From an uncultured Actinomycetes bacterium (GTDB lineage Bacteria; Actinomycetota; Acidimicrobiia; Acidimicrobiales; Acidimicrobilacustridaceae): a stretch of DNA of 9,905 nucleotides. Position numbers and translations under genes: made by a program. The stretch's first letter is position 1. Each line of letters begins with the position of its first letter. The notes under the pieces are model-generated. The model had not been told where the DNA came from. It worked only from the letters and a program-made list of their open reading frames with translations, and made no database searches. Shown here piece after piece: positions 6,808 through 9,905 of this stretch. The stretch lies in assembly GCA_945957335.1 (NCBI GenBank), contig CAMFLJ010000126.1, positions 1 to 9,905 on the forward strand. Reading direction: 5' to 3'.

Positions 6808-6818
6808 CGGCGGGGGTG
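6795..6818. terminator. Bidirectional hairpin terminator between convergent UPF0182 and tetR genes
   Basis: A perfect 10-bp stem is formed by CACCCCCGCC (6795-6804) and GGCGGGGGTG (6809-6818), with the four-base loop TGAC. The loop contains the UPF0182 stop codon (TGA, 6805-6807), and the stem ends one base before the tetR stop codon (6820-6822 on the minus strand). The hairpin is the same on both strands, so it can serve both convergent transcripts in a 12-base gap. No strong T-run follows on either side, as usual at this GC content. Confidence 0.7.
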
Positions 6819-6819
6819 G

Positions 6820-7416
6820 TCAGCTCGGCCGGGGCCAGTCGCCGCTCTGCAAGGCGGTGACGAAGAGCTCGACGGTCTGGGCGAGCGCCTGGTCGGCGTG
6901 GGGCCGGTCGGCGCTCGACTGCAGCTCGGTCTGGGCCAGGCCCCGCACCGACGCGCTGAACACCCGGTGGGCCACTGCCACGCGCTCGTCGTCGAGGCCG
7001 AAGCCGGCGAGGGTGGCGCGGATGGGCTCGGCCAGGCGGGCGCCGCGGGCGCGGAACTCGTCGTCGCCGACCCCGGAGTAGGCGTTGATGGCGGCGATGC
7101 GGCCGCGGTGCTCGCGGGAGAAGTCGCGCTCGACGGTGGCGATGGCGGTGAGCGCCTCGCCGCCGCTGCGGCCGATGGCGGCGCGCCACACCTCGTCGGT
7201 GAGCTCGTCGATGCCGAGCAGCGCGACCTCGCGCCGCAGGTCGTCGAGCCCACCGACGTGGGTGTAGAGCGAACTGACGTGGCGGTCGACCTCGTCGGCC
7301 ACCTTCGACAACGTGAGCTGCGACCAGCCGTCCCGGTCGGCCAGGTCGGCGGCCGCCCGCACCAGGGTGGCCTTGTCGAGGAAGGGGCCCGCGGTGCGGG
7401 TGCGGGCCGCGGTCAC
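6820..7416 (-). CDS. TetR family transcriptional regulator
   Basis: A 198-residue dimeric DNA-binding repressor type, of normal TetR length. The N-terminal helix-turn-helix is at about residues 14-60: LDKATLVRAAADLADRDGW followed by the core LTLSKVADEVDRHVSSLYTH. The C-terminal helical ligand-binding/dimerisation domain (about 65-195) includes FSREHRGRIAAINAYSG and HRVFSASVRGLAQTEL. The GTG start (7416-7414) overlaps the amidohydrolase stop in a GTGA, with only a weak GGAA upstream, so translation is probably coupled to the amidohydrolase. The same frame is open further upstream, but that part is shadow sequence of the amidohydrolase. As last gene of the DUF35-thiolase-amidohydrolase operon it probably controls this cluster in response to a CoA thioester or related substrate; that is inference from context. 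Its operator is not visible here because the operon promoter lies beyond the right edge. Confidence 0.88.
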   Translation of the reverse strand: MTAARTRTAGPFLDKATLVRAAADLADRDGWSQLTLSKVADEVDRHVSSLYTHVGGLDDLRREVALLGIDELTDEVWRAAIGRSGGEALTAIATVERDFSREHRGRIAAINAYSGVGDDEFRARGARLAEPIRATLAGFGLDDERVAVAHRVFSASVRGLAQTELQSSADRPHADQALAQTVELFVTALQSGDWPRPS

Positions 7417-8528
7417 AGGTTCCAGATCCGCACGGCGTTGTCGCAGAGCATCTTGCGGCGCTCGTCGGCCGGGATGTCGCCGAACACCTTGTCGATGACG
7501 TCCTGGGAGTCGGGCCAGCTGGTGACCGGGTGCGGGAAGTCGGTCGACCACATGATGTTGTCGACGCCGATCTCGTGGCGGAGCAGGCCGATGCCCTTGG
7601 GCTCGTCGATGAAGGTCACCGCCACGTTCCGCTTGAAGTAGTCGCTCGGGAGCATGGTGAGGTCGTCGAGCACGTAGCCCTGGCGGTTGACCATGTCGTC
7701 GACGGTCTCGAGGTACCAGGCGATCCAGCCCACGCCGGGCTCGACGAAGACGATCTTCAGCTCGGGGAAGCGCTCGAGCACGCCGGTGAGCAGCCACATG
7801 CCGAGCGCCTCGGCGGTGGTGAGCGCCACCTGGCCGACCATCACCGCCTTCTGCGGGGTGGGGTCGCGGCGGGTGAGGTCGTCGAGGCCGGTGTTGACGC
7901 CGATGTGGCAGCACAGCGGCAGGCCGGAGTCCTGCACGGCCTGCCACAGCGGGTCGTAGCTCTCGTCGTAGTAGTCGGGCGCGCCGATCTCGGTGGGGAA
8001 CACCGGGATCTGCAGCGACTTGCCGCCCATGGCCTGGACGCGGGCGACCTCCTCGACCGCGGCGGGCACGTCGAGGATCGGGATCTGGTAGCTGACGACG
8101 AGGCGGCGGGGATCGGCCGAGGCGAAGTCGGCGAGCACGTCGTTGAACGCTCGGGTGGCCTCGGTGGAGCCCTCCTCCATGTCGCCGATGTATCGGAAGG
8201 CGCTGACCTCGGAGTAGATGACCTCGACATCGACGCCGTCGGCGTCCATGTCGGCCAGGCGCTCGGGGCCGCTGCCGTAGCCGGGCCGGGTGAACGCGGC
8301 GTGGGGGTTGCGCTTCATGGCGTCGGTGTTGGTCTTGGCCTGTGCCATGTTGGCGGCCATGCGCGCGGCGAAGGCCTGCTGGGCCTTGTCGTAGGCGGCG
8401 TGGAGGGCCGGGTCGAGCTTGGCCTTGATCTGGTCCTGGGTGATGGCGACGTGGGAGTCGGCGGAGATCACCCGCTCGCCGTTGCGGTTGAGGACGATCT
8501 CGCTCTGGTGGTTCTCGGTGACGGTCAT
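7413..8528 (-). CDS. Amidohydrolase_2 family (ACMSD-like) metal-dependent enzyme
   Basis: A 371-residue TIM-barrel protein of the amidohydrolase_2 family (COG2159), which includes decarboxylases such as ACMSD, hydratases and C-C or C-N hydrolases. Visible active-site segments are ISADSHV (Asp24, His26, where ACMSD has HxH), LPLCCHIGVNTG (His208), KIVFVEPGVGWIAWYLE (Glu263, where ACMSD has a His), and the C-terminal MWSTDFPHPVTSWPDS (Asp330 and His333). The Asp-x-His and Glu variants are typical of a large actinobacterial subfamily of unknown substrate, so a metal-dependent lyase or hydrolase is likely but the reaction cannot be named. The ATG at 8528-8526 has AGGAG seven bases upstream. The gene starts ten bases after the thiolase-like stop, and its own stop overlaps the tetR start by four bases. 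Linkage to the thiolase/DUF35 genes suggests it acts on an intermediate of the same CoA-ester pathway. Confidence 0.9.
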   Translation of the reverse strand: MTVTENHQSEIVLNRNGERVISADSHVAITQDQIKAKLDPALHAAYDKAQQAFAARMAANMAQAKTNTDAMKRNPHAAFTRPGYGSGPERLADMDADGVDVEVIYSEVSAFRYIGDMEEGSTEATRAFNDVLADFASADPRRLVVSYQIPILDVPAAVEEVARVQAMGGKSLQIPVFPTEIGAPDYYDESYDPLWQAVQDSGLPLCCHIGVNTGLDDLTRRDPTPQKAVMVGQVALTTAEALGMWLLTGVLERFPELKIVFVEPGVGWIAWYLETVDDMVNRQGYVLDDLTMLPSDYFKRNVAVTFIDEPKGIGLLRHEIGVDNIMWSTDFPHPVTSWPDSQDVIDKVFGDIPADERRKMLCDNAVRIWNL

Positions 8529-8535
8529 GTGTTCT

Positions 8536-8540
8536 CTCCT
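8536..8540 (-). promoter_or_regulatory. Ribosome binding site of the amidohydrolase, overlapping the thiolase-like stop
   Basis: On the minus strand the sequence TAGGAGAG contains the thiolase-like stop codon TAG (8541-8539) and a strong AGGAG (8540-8536) seven bases before the amidohydrolase ATG. A ribosome ending the thiolase-like frame would sit on the next gene's binding site, which favours translational coupling and fixes the ATG at 8528 as the start. Confidence 0.75.
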
Positions 8541-9696
8541 AGGGCCGGCGGCCGAGGACGAGGCCGCTGCGTCCGGCGCTGACCAGCACGTGCTGGGCGT
8601 CGGCGATCTGGTTGGGGGAGGTGCCGCGCAGCTGGCGGACCCCTTCGACGATGTTGTTCATGCCGTGGATGTAGCCCTCGCCGAGCAGGCCACCGTTGGT
8701 GTTGACCGGCAGCGAGCCCCCTCGGCCGATGTGGCCGTCGGCGATGAAGTCGCGCGCCTCGCCCCGGCCGCAGAAGCCCAGGGCCTCGAGCTGGAGGAAC
8801 ACGACGGGGGTGAAGTTCTCGTAGATCATCGCCACGTCGATGTCGGCCGGGGTGAGCCCCGATTCGGCATAGAGGCGTCGGCCCATGGAGGCGGCCTCCT
8901 GGTGCTCGCCGAGGTCCTGGTCGTAGTAGGCGAACATCTCGTGGCCGTGCTCGATCTGCGAGGCGGTGGCCGAGAGGATGTCGACGGGGACGCACGGCAG
9001 GTCGGCGGCGCGCTCGGCGCGGGTGACGACGATGCCGACGCCGCCGTCGCTCTCGAGGCAGCAGTCGAGCTTGCGCAGGATGGGCTCGACGATCCAGCGG
9101 CTGGCCTGGTGGTCCTCGAGGGTGATGGGCCGCTCGTAGAATTGGGCGTTGGGGTTGGTGGAGGCCCAGTCGCGCGCCACCACCGTGTAGAGCCCGAAGT
9201 CGGCGTTGGTCAGCCCGTGCTCGAACATGTAGCGCTGGAAGGCGAGGGCGTAGATCTTGGCGGGGGTGTCGAGCCCGTAGGGCTTGTGCAGGTTCCACGC
9301 CGGGTCGGGGTTGGGCGCCACCTGGGGCTGGCCGAAGCGGTGGCCGGAGCGCTCGTTGAAGGCGCGGTAGACGAGCACGGCGTCGGCGTGGCCGCTCTCG
9401 ACGGCGGCGGCCGCGAGCTGGATGGTGGCGCAGGCGCCGCCGCCCCCTCCGCGGGTGCGGGCGCTGAAGCGCAGCTCGGGGATGCCGAGGCTGCGGATGA
9501 GCGCCAGCTCGTCGTTGTTGTCCATGGCGAAGGTGACGTTGCCGTCGACGTCGGCGGGGGAGAGGCCGGCGTCGCGGATGGCGGCCAGCGAGGCCTCGGC
9601 CGCGAGCTGGAGCGGCGAGCGGCCCGAGTGCTGCGAGAACTCGGTGTGGCCGATGCCGGCGATGACGGCGCGGCGGTGGGCGGGGACGTCGCTCAT
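8539..9696 (-). CDS. Thiolase-like / Ltp2-like enzyme (SCP-x thiolase family)
   Basis: A 385-residue thiolase-superfamily protein of the kind often labelled acetyl-CoA acetyltransferase or lipid-transfer protein in actinobacteria. Near the N-terminus is AVIAGIGHTEFSQHSGRSPL. The first active-site loop is TRGGGGGACATIQLAAAAV with Cys89 at the position of the thiolase nucleophile, followed by ADAVLVYRAFNERSGHRFGQ. The C-terminal half has IYENFTPVVFLQLEALGFC (Tyr292) and LPVNTNGGLLGEGYIHGMNN (Asn332, His344). The second thiolase cysteine loop (usually CxGGG) is replaced by VSAGRSGLVLGRRP. This layout matches Ltp2-type partners of DUF35 proteins, some of which are retro-aldolases acting on steroid side-chain CoA thioesters, rather than classical thiolases. 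A good AGGTGG lies seven bases before the ATG, which overlaps the upstream DUF35 stop in an ATGA. DUF35 partner proteins usually form a complex with this enzyme, and the adjacency fits. Substrate not determinable. Confidence 0.9.
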   Translation of the reverse strand: MSDVPAHRRAVIAGIGHTEFSQHSGRSPLQLAAEASLAAIRDAGLSPADVDGNVTFAMDNNDELALIRSLGIPELRFSARTRGGGGGACATIQLAAAAVESGHADAVLVYRAFNERSGHRFGQPQVAPNPDPAWNLHKPYGLDTPAKIYALAFQRYMFEHGLTNADFGLYTVVARDWASTNPNAQFYERPITLEDHQASRWIVEPILRKLDCCLESDGGVGIVVTRAERAADLPCVPVDILSATASQIEHGHEMFAYYDQDLGEHQEAASMGRRLYAESGLTPADIDVAMIYENFTPVVFLQLEALGFCGRGEARDFIADGHIGRGGSLPVNTNGGLLGEGYIHGMNNIVEGVRQLRGTSPNQIADAQHVLVSAGRSGLVLGRRP

Positions 9697-9905
9697 CGGA
9701 CGGCCACCTCGTCGCCCCTGCGGCGCCCGGCGGGCAGGAACTGCGGCAGGGTGAGCTTCTCGCCGTCGGTGGTGTCGTACTCGACGAAGCAGACGTCGAC
9801 GGCCATGCCGTTGTGGATGGCGTCGTGGTCGGTGTCGATGAGGTTCGACACGAACCGGTGGCCCTCCTCGAGGTCGACGAGGATCACCACGCGAGGCGCC
9901 TCGTC
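9693..9905 (-). CDS. DUF35 OB-fold acyl-CoA-associated protein (partial, C-terminal 70 aa)
   Basis: The frame is open from the right window edge (starting DEAPRVVILVDLEEGHRF) to TGA at 9695-9693. The visible part is the OB-fold half of a DUF35 / OB_aCoA_assoc protein: VVILVDLEEGHRFVSNLID, then a polar loop and NGMAVDVCFVEYDTT, ending in LTLPQFLPAGRRRGDEVAVR. The usual N-terminal zinc ribbon (Cys pairs) would lie outside the window. Such proteins are obligate partners of thiolase-like or Ltp2-like enzymes, forming the substrate channel or CoA-ester binding site. The stop codon overlaps the start of the thiolase-like gene in an ATGA, consistent with making the two subunits in equal amounts. A GTG at 9890-9888 in this frame is internal, not the start, because the fold continues upstream. 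Confidence 0.88.
   Translation of the reverse strand, partial: DEAPRVVILVDLEEGHRFVSNLIDTDHDAIHNGMAVDVCFVEYDTTDGEKLTLPQFLPAGRRRGDEVAVR

Noticed and set aside
3816..6860. 1014-residue plus-strand frame overlapping UPF0182 in another phase
   Set aside because: Arg/Pro/Gly/His-rich shadow translation; the overlapping frame encodes a recognisable seven-helix UPF0182 protein.
7530..8582. 350-residue plus-strand frame opposite the amidohydrolase
   Set aside because: Val/Gly/Asp/His-rich shadow; the minus strand has the amidohydrolase motifs, a strong ribosome binding site and operon junctions.

Overview
The window looks like chromosomal DNA of a very GC-rich actinobacterium, most likely of the class Acidimicrobiia (an Iamia- or Ilumatobacter-like lineage). 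This is inferred from near-universal G/C at third codon positions, the actinobacterial PDZ-protease/UPF0182 neighbourhood, a DivIVA-family polar scaffold, start codons preceded closely by a -10-like hexamer instead of a ribosome binding site, and a thiolase/DUF35 acyl-CoA module typical of actinobacterial lipid and steroid catabolism. No tRNA, rRNA, CRISPR array, insertion sequence or integrase was seen.

Left part (1-3629). Two genes run leftwards off the edge: the first 32 codons of an Ala/Arg-rich protein (possibly HEAT-repeat) and a 60-residue one-helix membrane protein. Diverging from them is a membrane-anchored PDZ plus Lon-type (S16) protease with an intact Ser/Lys dyad. After a GC-rich hairpin comes a 660-residue protein with an N-terminal DivIVA domain, a coiled coil with a tandem 11-residue repeat, a long acidic Ala/Asp/Glu linker, and a C-terminal segment that reads like the end of a phage Mu F / SPP1 gp7 head-morphogenesis domain (W...D...C...PPLH..CRC). 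This DivIVA-MuF fusion is the most unusual object in the window.

Middle part (3679-6807). A 1042-residue UPF0182 protein with seven N-terminal membrane helices, a very large extracytoplasmic domain and a Thr-rich, coiled, Ser/Thr-rich tail. In Mycobacterium the PDZ protease and UPF0182 genes are neighbours (Rv3194c and Rv3193c); here the DivIVA-MuF gene lies between them, so the three may share an envelope or growth-pole function. Both the DivIVA-MuF and UPF0182 genes have a TAnnnT-type -10 hexamer 7-8 bases before the ATG, suggesting leaderless mRNAs.

Right part (6820-9905). A tightly packed leftward operon converges on the UPF0182 gene and shares with it a perfect 10-bp hairpin. In transcription order it encodes a DUF35 OB-fold protein (truncated by the window edge), a thiolase-like/Ltp2-like enzyme, an amidohydrolase_2 (ACMSD-like) enzyme and a TetR regulator. 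The junctions are ATGA, a ribosome binding site overlapping a stop codon, and GTGA, so translation is probably coupled. The set looks like a small catabolic module acting on CoA thioesters, possibly by retro-aldol side-chain cleavage, with its own regulator as last gene.
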